Assembly (NCBI RefSeq): GCF_000511385.1
Contig: NC_023138.1
Span: 186,001-250,000 of the forward strand
Length of the DNA: 64,000 nt
Direction: 5' to 3'
DNA from: Phaeobacter gallaeciensis DSM 26640
GTDB taxonomy: Bacteria; Pseudomonadota; Alphaproteobacteria; Rhodobacterales; Rhodobacteraceae
In this document: piece after piece, positions 17,452 to 25,715 of the stretch
How positions within the stretch are numbered: the first letter of the stretch is position 1
How the letters are laid out: each line of letters opens with the position of its first letter
Made by a program: the position numbers and the translations under genes
The notes under the pieces: generated by a model
Seen by the model: the letters and a program-made list of their open reading frames with translations, nothing else
What the model was told of the DNA's origin: nothing
Databases searched by the model: none

Positions 17452-18236
17452 CGGCCTATCTGACCTCATTGTGGGCTATTGTGCTGCGTGAGGCTCTGCG
17501 CTTTGTCCATCAGCGAGAGCGTTTCGTGGCAGCATTGGTGCGACCGCTGGTTTGGCTTTTGGTCTTTGCAGCCGGCTTTCGCGCCGCGTTGGGTCTCAGC
17601 ATTATTCCCCCTTATAAGACCTACATCACTTATGAGACCTACATCGTGCCGGGGCTGTGCGGGATGATCCTGTTGTTCAATGGGATGCAGTCGTCGCTCA
17701 GTCTGGTCTATGACCGCGAGATGGGCTCGATGAAGTTGCTACTGACCTCGCCGTTGCCTCGCGGCTGGTTGCTGTTCTGCAAGCTTGTGGGTTCTACGAT
17801 GATCTCGATTTTGCAGGTCTGTGTCTTTCTGGCGATTGCCGCTGCCTTTGGCATCACCATGCCGGGCTGGGGTTATGTGACAGTGCTACCTGCGCTGCTG
17901 GTGGCGGGGCTGATGCTGGGCGCTTTAGGATTGCTGTTGTCCAGCCTGATCAAACAGTTAGAGAATTTTGCCGGGGTCATGAACTTTGTCATCTTCCCGA
18001 TGTTCTTCCTGTCTTCCGCGCTTTACCCCCTTTGGAAAATGGCCGAAAGCTCTGAACTGCTGCATGACATCTGTGCGCTGAACCCGTTCACCCATGCGGT
18101 CGAACTGATCCGCTTTGCGCTTTACGTCGAATTCAATGCCCCGGCGTTGGGTTGGACCTGTATGGCTCTGGCGGTTTTCACCCTTGGTGCCCTGATGGGT
18201 TATGATCCGGCCCGTACGCGTATCGGACGGCGCTGA
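17448..18236 (+). CDS. ABC-2 type permease of the PQQ-associated transporter
   Basis: 262 residues with six predicted membrane helices and the ABC-2 core (GMILLFNGMQSSLSLVYDREMGSMK, here shortened to its first part LLFNGMQSSL, and FPMFFLSSALYPL). The start overlaps the ATPase stop as ATGA. Together with the ATPase it forms the membrane part of the transporter that accompanies PQQ alcohol dehydrogenases. Cargo unknown; export of a maturation factor or of a toxic aldehyde adduct has been neither shown nor excluded. Confidence 0.83.
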   Translation: MTAYLTSLWAIVLREALRFVHQRERFVAALVRPLVWLLVFAAGFRAALGLSIIPPYKTYITYETYIVPGLCGMILLFNGMQSSLSLVYDREMGSMKLLLTSPLPRGWLLFCKLVGSTMISILQVCVFLAIAAAFGITMPGWGYVTVLPALLVAGLMLGALGLLLSSLIKQLENFAGVMNFVIFPMFFLSSALYPLWKMAESSELLHDICALNPFTHAVELIRFALYVEFNAPALGWTCMALAVFTLGALMGYDPARTRIGRR

Positions 18237-18276
18237 AGGCTCGAAACATTCGATTTTTTGTGATAAGAAACCCCTT

Positions 18277-18825
18277 ATGAAACATGCCATACTCACCACG
18301 ATATTTTGCGTTTTTGCAGTTACCGGGGCGATGGCCCAGGAAGCGGATCAGGCGCATGGCACACTGAACCCTGATGAAATGACCTGGCAGCCCATGCTGC
18401 AGCGCGCAGAGCAGGGGAAGACAGGCATGGTTCTGTGTTCCATGGGTTATGCGCTGACCAAATCGGGTGATCATGGCTCAGCGCGCACCTTGTTCCGCAA
18501 TTGTGCCAACGATGGCTACACCGGTGCCATGACCTGGATGAGCCAGTTGGATGGCAACGGGTTGGGCGCGGCCTATAACCCGGATGCAACCGCTGAATGG
18601 GATCGTCGCGCGGCAGAGCTTGGCGATCCGGTGGGAAAATTCAACTACGGTATCGCGCTGATGCGCGGTCACGGCGTTGCGCAGGACGAGGCACTGGGGC
18701 AGCAATTGGTGGATGAGGCGGCACTTGAAGGATTGAAAGTTGCCCAGCGGTTGCAGAACGCAGGTTATGACCTTGATGAGGTCACGCCGGATGCCGACAA
18801 CTGGCGATATACACCCCTGTTCTAG
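18277..18825 (+). CDS. Exported Sel1-like repeat protein
   Basis: 182 residues with a signal peptide ending near MAQ. The mature part has two or three helical Sel1/TPR-like repeats (for example AAELGDPVGKFNYGIALMRG and VDEAALEGLKVAQRLQNAG). Such repeats bind other proteins. Start ATG at 18277; the reading frame is open back to 18202 but the signal peptide fits only the inner ATG. It lies 40 bases after the permease and probably ends the operon, meeting the minus-strand ATPase in a 4-base convergent overlap. Confidence 0.72.
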   Translation: MKHAILTTIFCVFAVTGAMAQEADQAHGTLNPDEMTWQPMLQRAEQGKTGMVLCSMGYALTKSGDHGSARTLFRNCANDGYTGAMTWMSQLDGNGLGAAYNPDATAEWDRRAAELGDPVGKFNYGIALMRGHGVAQDEALGQQLVDEAALEGLKVAQRLQNAGYDLDEVTPDADNWRYTPLF

Positions 18826-19448
18826 ACCTGCGGAACCAAACTTGCCGGGTTTCCAGCCAGTGTCACGATCCGATCCGCAAGCCGTTGCGCCTCGGCCTCA
18901 GCATGACTGACAAGGATTGTTGTGGTGTGGTGGCGATCCCGCATCTGCGCAAAGAGAGACATCATCTCTTCCGCCAATGCCGGGTCCAGCGAAACGAAAG
19001 GTTCATCCAGCAGCAGCAGGTTGGGTTTTGCTGCGAACGCCCGCGCCAGCGCCAGACGCCTTTGCTGGCCCAGTGATAGTTGATCAGGAAAATCCGCTTC
19101 CCGACCGCTGAGACCAACCTCTGACATAGCTTTGCGCGCGTGGTCCGGCGAGACGCCCGTGGTGAAGCAGATGTTGCACAGCGCATTGATCCACGGCAGC
19201 AGCCTTGGTTCTTGAAACACCACCGCGCAGGTGCCGTTCAGCTTACGTTGCCCATCAAAATTTGTGTTGATCCCGGAGATAACCCGCAACAGCGAGGTCT
19301 TGCCAATCCCGGACGGGCCCACCAGTGCCAGCGTCTCCGATCGCCTCAAGCGCAGGCGGATACCGTGCAAGATTGGTTTGCCTTGCAGGATCAGGCGGCG
19401 CAGATCCAGATCAAGAACAATATCCTCTATGGCAGCCTGCGGTCTCAA
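18822..19448 (-). CDS. ABC importer ATPase, TauB/SsuB type
   Basis: 208 residues. Walker A GPSGIGKTS, signature LSLGQQRRLALARA, Walker B LLLLDEPFVSLD, and the H-loop histidine in LVSHAEAE. The protein is short for the family (about 250), lacking the usual C-terminal tail. It lies 6 bases downstream of the binding protein gene. No permease follows; the matching SsuC-type permease is at 4208. Confidence 0.85.
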   Translation of the reverse strand: MRPQAAIEDIVLDLDLRRLILQGKPILHGIRLRLRRSETLALVGPSGIGKTSLLRVISGINTNFDGQRKLNGTCAVVFQEPRLLPWINALCNICFTTGVSPDHARKAMSEVGLSGREADFPDQLSLGQQRRLALARAFAAKPNLLLLDEPFVSLDPALAEEMMSLFAQMRDRHHTTTILVSHAEAEAQRLADRIVTLAGNPASLVPQV

Positions 19449-19454
19449 ACCGCA

Positions 19455-20435
19455 TTATCCGGGTTTTTCGGGGTCATAGAATGTCCCTTCCGGCAGGTTG
19501 CGCGCCTGGCCCAGCAGGTCTTCTCCGCCAACCTGATACATCACCTCCAGCATCCGTGCGGCCGCCACTGGATCAACCGGGCGTGGGGCGGGGATGCCTG
19601 CGCGGAACCCGGCTTTGAGCGCCGAAAACTCAGCATCAGACTTGGCGTTCATGCGGCGGCGCAACCTTTCCCATTCTGCGTCATCCGAAGCCAACATTAC
19701 CTTGGCCTCACGCGATGCCTCAGCAAATCCCTGCACCAGTTCGGGCTGTTCGCGCACCAACGATCCCTTGACAACATAGCCCAGCAACGGGGTTTCCGGA
19801 TCAAGCCCAAGCTCACGCGCCGCGTCAGATATATCAACCAATTTGTGCATGCCTGTGGCTTCCATCTTTGCTGCGAAATGCCAGAAATTGATGGCACCAT
19901 CCAGCTCACCGCTAAGGGCAGCTTTGAAAATCAGCGGTGGTGCGCCAAAAACCTGTTCGCTTTGCGCTTTCAGATCCATCCCAAGGTTCTTCTCCGTATA
20001 GGCCCGCAGGATCAGCCAACTTTTGTCCAATGGCCCACCAGCGATACCGATCTTGCTCCCGGCAAGATCAGGCAGTTCTTTTGATGAGCTACCTTTTGGC
20101 ACCAGCAATCCCCCCACAGCCTTGGAGTAGGGGATAAAGACAAAATCCTTACCCGCCGCCCGCTGCCGCGCAACCCAGAGCCAGTCCGACACGATGACAT
20201 CTGCCTCACCCCCCTGGAACGCCACTTTGGCGGCCGCACCCCCGGCAACACCCTGAACGGACAGATCAAAGCCATGCGCCTTGTCCAATTCATGGTGCTT
20301 GATCGTGTCCAATTCCCAATTGACCGTACCGAATTTCAGCACTGAAATGCGCAGCACGCTTTGGTCCGCCTGCACGTTGACCCCAAGGCTGAGTAGGGCA
20401 ACCAAAGCCCCCAGCAGATGTTGAACAAGCCTCAT
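19455..20435 (-). CDS. ABC importer binding protein, NitT/TauT type
   Basis: 326 residues with a signal peptide (MRLVQHLLGALVALLSLG, cleavage near VQA). The mature part has the fold of nitrate/sulfonate/taurine binding proteins (KLVDISDAARELGLDPETP and similar blocks). The ATG at 20435 has GGAG 6 bases upstream; the open frame to 20495 is unsupported. Preceded on the same strand by two small genes that link it to the alcohol dehydrogenase promoter region. Ligand unknown. Confidence 0.83.
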   Translation of the reverse strand: MRLVQHLLGALVALLSLGVNVQADQSVLRISVLKFGTVNWELDTIKHHELDKAHGFDLSVQGVAGGAAAKVAFQGGEADVIVSDWLWVARQRAAGKDFVFIPYSKAVGGLLVPKGSSSKELPDLAGSKIGIAGGPLDKSWLILRAYTEKNLGMDLKAQSEQVFGAPPLIFKAALSGELDGAINFWHFAAKMEATGMHKLVDISDAARELGLDPETPLLGYVVKGSLVREQPELVQGFAEASREAKVMLASDDAEWERLRRRMNAKSDAEFSALKAGFRAGIPAPRPVDPVAAARMLEVMYQVGGEDLLGQARNLPEGTFYDPEKPG

Positions 20436-20467
20436 GGTTTTCTCCTGCGCCAAGTGCTTTGCGATGT

Positions 20468-20587
20468 TTATTCGATGATCAGTTGGGGCAGCCAATGGCT
20501 TTCGGGATCGCTTTCATGCAGATCAGCGGGTTTGAGAGGGCGCAGCACACCCTGGTCTGGCGGAGCAGAAAGCACATCCATGTTCAT
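20468..20587 (-). CDS. Possible 39-residue peptide, unrecognised
   Basis: An ORF from ATG 20587 with sequence MNMDVLSAPPDQGVLRPLKP at its start and a hydrophobic end (SHWLPQLIIE). It is in the same frame as the 104-residue ORF upstream, separated from it by a single TGA at 20621-20623 and 33 further bases. AGGAGA follows that TGA directly but is about 25 bases from the ATG. It may be a separate small gene or the tail of the upstream protein cut by a stop codon. Confidence 0.35.
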   Translation of the reverse strand: MNMDVLSAPPDQGVLRPLKPADLHESDPESHWLPQLIIE

Positions 20588-20620
20588 TTCATGCAGCTTT
20601 CCGATGAAGCGACTTCTCCT

Positions 20621-20935
20621 TCAGATTGTATTTTTGTAGTGGATTCCGTTCCACATATTGATCCCGTAGTCGGTGGCGCCTTTCCAGATAAAAAGAAAGT
20701 CATACTCCAGATCTGTCAAATCAGCGCTGATGTCGCGATGGATTTCGAAGGGGTAGGGCACATGGCGCCAATGCTTGTTCAGCCCCTCAAGACAGCGAAA
20801 CGGTCGCATGGACAGAAAATGACTCTTGAAGGGCTCTTGCCCCATTTCAATGACATAGCTTCGATCCTCCGCGAAGGTGACCTTAGCAATCTTCACAGGT
20901 GCTCCATCCGATAATCGGCGCAATTCGCATGACAC
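20621..20935 (-). CDS. Small cytoplasmic protein beside the PQQ dehydrogenase
   Basis: 104 residues from a GTG start, with GGAGG about 6 bases upstream. No signal peptide. The sequence is well structured and not a shadow frame (examples: SDGAPVKIAKVTFAEDRSYV, ATDYGINMWNGIHY) and I do not recognise a family. Divergent from the alcohol dehydrogenase with 196 bp between them, including the dyad at 20984-20997, so the two are probably controlled together. Function unknown. Confidence 0.6.
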   Translation of the reverse strand: MSCELRRLSDGAPVKIAKVTFAEDRSYVIEMGQEPFKSHFLSMRPFRCLEGLNKHWRHVPYPFEIHRDISADLTDLEYDFLFIWKGATDYGINMWNGIHYKNTI

Positions 20936-20983
20936 ATCCCTCCTCCCGCTGAAAATTTAGTTCTTTGAAGATGCAATTTCTGC

Positions 20984-20997
20984 GCGACCAAAGTCGC
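20984..20997. promoter_or_regulatory. GACYAARGTC dyad upstream of the alcohol dehydrogenase
   Basis: GCGACCAAAGTCGC, a perfect 5-bp inverted repeat around CAAA. It is the longest symmetrical copy of the island motif. It lies 135 bp before the dehydrogenase start and 49 bp before the divergent small gene. Confidence 0.5.
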
Positions 20998-21017
20998 AAA
21001 TGGGACCTACGACCATT

Positions 21018-21035
21018 GTGCAATACCGATTGCAC
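21018..21035. promoter_or_regulatory. Perfect inverted repeat in dehydrogenase leader
   Basis: GTGCAAT-ACCG-ATTGCAC, 7 bp each side of a 4-base centre, about 97 bp upstream of the ATG. Could be a second operator or a hairpin near the 5' end of the mRNA. No T-run follows, so it is not a standard terminator. Confidence 0.35.
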
Positions 21036-21131
21036 CAGTTCCTGCAAATATTGAGGCGGAGGAAAGAGTCTGCGCTCCGCGGTTGGCTCTCAATTGGACC
21101 GCCCACCGAAGGGCAACTGGGAGGAGAAGAC

Positions 21132-22907
21132 ATGAACAAATTTCTAATCGCTGCCACAGCTAGCCTGCTTGCGACCTCTGCGCTGGCAGATGGGCATGGG
21201 GCGGGTGTTACAGAAGAAATGCTCGCAAATGACACCGCCTCGACAGATAATGTTCTGACCAATGGCATGGGACGGCACTTACAGCGGCACTCACCACTGG
21301 ACATCCTGGACAAGGACAACGTCAAGAATCTCGTACCGGCTTGGGCTTTCTCACTGGGCGGGGAAAAACAACGTGGCCAGGAAACCCAGCCGCTGGTGCA
21401 TGACGGCGTCATGTATATCACCGGCTCCTATTCGCGCCTCTACGCGATCGACGTGAAAACCGGCGAAGAGCTGTGGCAATATGATGCGCGTCTGCCCGAA
21501 GGTATTCTGCCTTGCTGTGACGTGGTCAACCGAGGCGCGGCGATCTACGGCGACAACGTCTATTTCGGCACGCTGGACGCGCGCATCGTTGCGCTGAACG
21601 CCAAGACCGGCGACACGGTCTGGAACAAGAAGATTGCCGATTACAAGGCGGGCTACAGCTATACCGCGGCACCGTTGATCGTGAACGGCCTGGTCATCAC
21701 TGGCAACTCCGGCGGTGAATTCGGCATTGTAGGCGCGGTTCAGGCGCGGGATGCCGAAACCGGTGAATTGGTCTGGGATCGCCCCGTGATCGAAGGCCAT
21801 ATGGGCATGCTGAATGGCGAAGAAAGCACCATGACTGGCACGCTGAACGCAACATGGCCGGGGGACATGTGGAAGACCGGCGGCGGGGCGACCTGGAATG
21901 GCGGATCTTACGACATCGACACCAACACACTGGTCTTTGGCGCCGGCAACCCAGCGCCTTGGAACTCCTGGCTGCGCGACGCGGGGCAAAACAACGATGG
22001 CACCGGCGACAACCTTTATGCCGCCTCACGCATTGGTCTTGATCCGGCAACGGGTGAAATCAAATGGCACTATCAGACCACGCCTCGCGAAGGCTGGGAT
22101 TATGACGGTGTGAACGAAGTGGTCGCCTATACCGACCGCGCAGGCAACAAGCGCTATGCCACCGCGGACCGGAACGGCTTCTTCTACGTTCTGAACCGTG
22201 AAGACGGCGCATTTGTTTCAGCCACGCCTTTCGTCAAGGACATCACCTGGGCCGAAGGCATCGACGAAAACGGTCGCCCGATCTTCAACGAGGCAAACCG
22301 CCCTGGTGATCCATCAAAAGCGGCTGATGGCAAGAAGGGCGAAGTTGTCTTTGCCTCTCCCTCTTTCCTGGGCGGCAAGAACTGGATGCCGATGGCGCAT
22401 TCGCCGGTGACAGGCCTGTTTTATGTGCCCTCCAACGAATGGGGCATGGATATCTGGAACGAGCCAATCACCTATAAGAAGGGTGCGGCCTACCTTGGGT
22501 CTGGCTTTACCATCAAGCCAAATTACGAAGACCATATCGGCAGCCTGAAAGCGATTGACCCCGACACGGGTGAGATGAAGTGGGAGTTCAAGAACGACGC
22601 CCCTCTTTGGGGTGGAGTGATGACCACTGCCGGCGGTCTCGTATTTACCGGCACGCCTGAAGGCAAGTTCATCGCCTTTGACGATGAAACCGGCGAAGAG
22701 CTTTGGTCCTTCCAGACTGGTTCAGGCATCGTTGGCCAGCCAATCACTTGGGAACAGGACGGGGAACAATATGTCACAGTGATCTCGGGCTGGGGTGGCG
22801 CGGTACCGCTTTGGGGTGGAGAAGTCGCCAAGAAGGTAAACTATCTCAACCAGGGTGGCACGCTTTGGACCTTCCGCCTGCCAAAGCAGCTTGCTTCCGC
22901 AGAGTAA
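21132..22907 (+). CDS. Lanthanide-type PQQ alcohol dehydrogenase (ExaF/PedH-like)
   Basis: 591 residues, exported eight-bladed quinoprotein that oxidises alcohols in the periplasm. The active site reads GWDYDG, with D323 as the catalytic base and D325 as the extra aspartate that marks lanthanide-dependent enzymes (calcium enzymes have alanine or serine there). The adjacent cysteines of the vicinal disulfide (PCCD), the metal-ligand asparagine in GAGNPAPWN and GGEFGIVG are present. The N-terminal block [13 protein letters not shown] and [16 protein letters not shown] are of the ethanol dehydrogenase (ExaA/PedH/ExaF) kind rather than XoxF5 or MxaF. Start ATG 21132 has GGAGGAG before it and opens a signal peptide. 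Likely electron acceptor: the PedF-like cytochrome. Confidence 0.92.
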   Translation: MNKFLIAATASLLATSALADGHGAGVTEEMLANDTASTDNVLTNGMGRHLQRHSPLDILDKDNVKNLVPAWAFSLGGEKQRGQETQPLVHDGVMYITGSYSRLYAIDVKTGEELWQYDARLPEGILPCCDVVNRGAAIYGDNVYFGTLDARIVALNAKTGDTVWNKKIADYKAGYSYTAAPLIVNGLVITGNSGGEFGIVGAVQARDAETGELVWDRPVIEGHMGMLNGEESTMTGTLNATWPGDMWKTGGGATWNGGSYDIDTNTLVFGAGNPAPWNSWLRDAGQNNDGTGDNLYAASRIGLDPATGEIKWHYQTTPREGWDYDGVNEVVAYTDRAGNKRYATADRNGFFYVLNREDGAFVSATPFVKDITWAEGIDENGRPIFNEANRPGDPSKAADGKKGEVVFASPSFLGGKNWMPMAHSPVTGLFYVPSNEWGMDIWNEPITYKKGAAYLGSGFTIKPNYEDHIGSLKAIDPDTGEMKWEFKNDAPLWGGVMTTAGGLVFTGTPEGKFIAFDDETGEELWSFQTGSGIVGQPITWEQDGEQYVTVISGWGGAVPLWGGEVAKKVNYLNQGGTLWTFRLPKQLASAE

Positions 22908-23273
22908 GGCTATCATTCGATTAGCGAAGGCCCCCGGATTTCCGGGGGCTTTTTTGTTTCATAACTGGGTAAGACAGGTCTGATCGGCCTTGTTGCACCA
23001 ATCAAAAGCTGAGCGCAGTCTTCCTTTCCCCGGATAGGCTTATTTATCCCAAAGGCCGCGTAACAGGCATCTCAAGCGCCGCGTAGTCGTTCAGCACGGC
23101 TGATACGAACCGGCCGCTCGGCAACCTAGCGCTCGTGTGATGTCAGACTCTCCTCATTGAGTAACTCCTTGGCGTCTAATAGGAGCTCAGTTGAGGGTAG
23201 CGCGCTCCCGTGCACAACAAAACTACCCTTAATGTGAATTATGTTAAATATATCGCAATCACGAAACTGAGTA
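22908..23273. other. 366-bp space after the dehydrogenase
   Basis: Contains the terminator at 22930-22955. Beyond it, to the end of the MocR-type gene, I see no ORF, repeat or site I can support. Confidence 0.5.
22930..22955 (+). terminator. Rho-independent terminator of the alcohol dehydrogenase
   Basis: GCCCCCGGA / TCCGGGGGC stem of 9 bp with a two-base gap at the tip, followed by six T residues. It lies 22 bases after the dehydrogenase stop, so that gene is transcribed alone. Confidence 0.92.
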
Positions 23274-24737
23274 TCAGGCTCTCAACGCTGCCGCGAGAGC
23301 TCGGACACCTTTCTCTAGGTGCTCCTCCGAAAATCCCGCGAACCCCATGACAAGCCCTCGGCTCACAGGTGGGCCTGCGAAAAAGGACGACAAAGGCTGC
23401 ACGGTAACCCCGGCGGATTTAGCCCGTTCTACCGCTTCAGTATCGCTCATGCGGCTCTGTAGATCTGGCGTCAAACTAGCGACCAGATGCATTCCGGCAG
23501 GCACGGGATCGACAATCAAAAGATCCGCGGCATGCAGCTTGATTGCCGTCAAAACTGCCGCCTGCCGTTTGGCATATAGGCGCCGCATGCGTCGGATGTG
23601 TATGGCGAAGTCACCGCTTTGCATGAACCGTGCCAGGACCGGCTGCAGCATCAGCGATGCCTGCTGATCTAACTGGGGCAATGCCGACCTCACCTTGGGC
23701 AACATTGACTTCGGGAAAACCACAAACCCTAGCCTCAATGCGGAAAAAATCACTTTAGAGAAGCTGCCGACGTAAATCACCCGATCCTGATTGCTGAGGC
23801 TCATCATGGCGGGAAGCGGTTTACCTTGGAACCGGTATTCACTGTCGAAGTCGTCTTCGATCACATAGGCGTTGCGGGCGACGGCCCATTCGATCAGCTC
23901 AAGCCGACGGGACAGTGGCATTGTGACGCCGAGCGGATAGTGGCGCGATGGGGTCACGATCGCCGCCTTCGCCCGAGGGGTCGTTTGAAGCGCCGTCTTG
24001 ATATCGAGTCCCTGTTGGTCGACCGGCGACGGAACAGAGACAAGCCGGTTGTGGTGCACAGCCCGGTTCAGGACGGCGTATCCCGGCTCCTCGATCAACA
24101 CCTCGTCTCCTTCGCTGAGCGTTGCACCGGCAATCAGACCGATGGCTTCGACAACACCTGATGTGATGAAAACCTGCTCTGCCGTGCAGGGCAATCCACG
24201 CCATTCGCGCAAATGATCCGCAATAGCTTCCCGCAGAGGCGGCCAGCCAAATGGATCGATACGCGACAGCAGCGCCGCATCCGGCCTTCGCCAGGTCTGA
24301 TCATGATGACGCGCCCATTGCCGGTACGGGAACAGTGTTAGTTCGGGTGAGGAGGTATCAAATGGCTGCAAGGGCGCGGAAGGGGCCGCCCTTTCTGGTA
24401 TGATATCGGACCTGACCTGATCCACATGGGGCGCAGCGCCGGACTGCATCTCTGGCACCTGATCCGGCAATTCTGCTTCGACATAGACGCCCGACCGTGC
24501 GCGCCCCTCCAGATACCCTTCGCTGATCAACTGATCGATGACCGCAGAGACCGTCACCCGAGAGACCGACAACTCCTCGGCCAGCGTTCGACTGGAGGGG
24601 AGTTTTGATCCCGGAGCTATCATTCTGTCCAGAATCAACCGCCTCAGCTGCGTAAGAAGCTGCACCTGAAGCGTGTCTGCACCATCGCGATCAAGGGAGA
24701 GGGACAGCAGTGCCGCCCCCGTTCTGGCTTTAGTCAT
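23274..24737 (-). CDS. MocR-family (GntR-aminotransferase) regulator
   Basis: 487 residues. An N-terminal GntR winged helix (about residues 20-85; LPSSRTLAEELSVSRVTVSA) is joined to a fold-type I aminotransferase domain that binds pyridoxal phosphate (DDFDSEY, GSFSKVIFSALRLG with the Schiff-base lysine). MocR proteins sense amino acids, GABA, taurine or pyridoxal phosphate itself. The target here is unknown; the gene follows the crotonase gene on the same strand after about 116 bp. Its own effector cannot be read from sequence. Confidence 0.88.
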   Translation of the reverse strand: MTKARTGAALLSLSLDRDGADTLQVQLLTQLRRLILDRMIAPGSKLPSSRTLAEELSVSRVTVSAVIDQLISEGYLEGRARSGVYVEAELPDQVPEMQSGAAPHVDQVRSDIIPERAAPSAPLQPFDTSSPELTLFPYRQWARHHDQTWRRPDAALLSRIDPFGWPPLREAIADHLREWRGLPCTAEQVFITSGVVEAIGLIAGATLSEGDEVLIEEPGYAVLNRAVHHNRLVSVPSPVDQQGLDIKTALQTTPRAKAAIVTPSRHYPLGVTMPLSRRLELIEWAVARNAYVIEDDFDSEYRFQGKPLPAMMSLSNQDRVIYVGSFSKVIFSALRLGFVVFPKSMLPKVRSALPQLDQQASLMLQPVLARFMQSGDFAIHIRRMRRLYAKRQAAVLTAIKLHAADLLIVDPVPAGMHLVASLTPDLQSRMSDTEAVERAKSAGVTVQPLSSFFAGPPVSRGLVMGFAGFSEEHLEKGVRALAAALRA

Positions 24738-24853
24738 TCCTCAAGAATTGCTGTATTTGATCAAGCCAGTCAAGCCGGCATCACCCACCCGGAATACTCC
24801 CCTGCGACGCGGTCCCGCCCTCCCCTCGTCGGTTTGACGGGACCAATATCGCG

Positions 24854-25660
24854 CTAGTCGTTCGGGCGCACCCGAGCCGCGGTTTTATTGGCGAAAGCCT
24901 CAAGCCGTGCACGGGCGGCCGGTTGTGTGTTCACCACGCCTGCAACAACAGCTTCGGCGTAAGCCGCGTCCATGCCGGACATATTGTTGAGATGGCTGAT
25001 CGCAGAGCAGATGGCATAATTGGTGAGCGGCAGGTTTTCGGCTGCCCGATCAGCAAGCTCAAGCGCCTTGTCAAAGCTGGAACCATCAGTGATGTACTGC
25101 GCCAATCCCAGATCAACTGCCTCCTGCCCCTGATAGACACGCCCCATCAGGATCATGTCGATCATACGGGATTTGCCGATCAAATCAGACACCCGAATAG
25201 TTGCGCCACCCCCAGTGAAAATCCCACGTTGCCCCTCTGGCAAAGCAAAATATGTGGTGTGATCCATCACACGAATATGGGCGGCGCTGGCAAGCTCCAG
25301 ACCGCCCCCAACCACCGCGCCCTGCAGTGCTGCGATCACCGGTACACCGCCATATTCCATCTTGTTGAACGCCTCATGCCAGCGCAGGCAGACATGCATG
25401 AATTCATCTGGGCTTCGGTCTTCTTTCCAATGCTCAACCAGATCCAGACCGGCGCAGAAATGGTCGCCCTTCCCGGCGAGGACCACCGCCTTTACCCCCT
25501 TGCGATGAGCATTGCTGAAGAACTGAACCAGTTCCTCGATCGTGGCGGTATCCAGCGCGTTGCGCTTGCTAGGGCGATCAAGGCTTACGACGCAGACGCC
25601 GTTGTCGCGCACGTCGATTGCAAGGTTCTGATATGAGCTGAAACTGTCTTTTGCCAACAT
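24854..25660 (-). CDS. Crotonase-family hydratase, DmdD-like
   Basis: 268 residues, enoyl-CoA hydratase/isomerase superfamily. The oxyanion-hole segment [17 protein letters not shown] and the second acidic segment [13 protein letters not shown] both keep a glutamate, as in active hydratases. The start [29 protein letters not shown] is typical of the family (quoted only in part: [11 protein letters not shown]). It lies 55 bases downstream of an acyl-CoA dehydrogenase of DmdC size; the same gene pair encodes methylmercaptopropionyl-CoA dehydrogenase and methylthioacryloyl-CoA hydratase in Ruegeria. DmdD is therefore a good guess, but ordinary fatty-acid or amino-acid oxidation is possible. Confidence 0.8.
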   Translation of the reverse strand: MLAKDSFSSYQNLAIDVRDNGVCVVSLDRPSKRNALDTATIEELVQFFSNAHRKGVKAVVLAGKGDHFCAGLDLVEHWKEDRSPDEFMHVCLRWHEAFNKMEYGGVPVIAALQGAVVGGGLELASAAHIRVMDHTTYFALPEGQRGIFTGGGATIRVSDLIGKSRMIDMILMGRVYQGQEAVDLGLAQYITDGSSFDKALELADRAAENLPLTNYAICSAISHLNNMSGMDAAYAEAVVAGVVNTQPAARARLEAFANKTAARVRPND

Positions 25661-25715
25661 GGCTGGATCCTTTCGGACTAGGAGATGTGCCCGGAGGCGG
25701 ATATTTTATCGGAGG

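Noticed and set aside
21132..22907. Assignment as MxaF methanol dehydrogenase large subunit
   Set aside because: The metal site has the second aspartate (DYD) and the N-terminal blocks are of the ethanol-dehydrogenase type; no mxaI small subunit gene is present.
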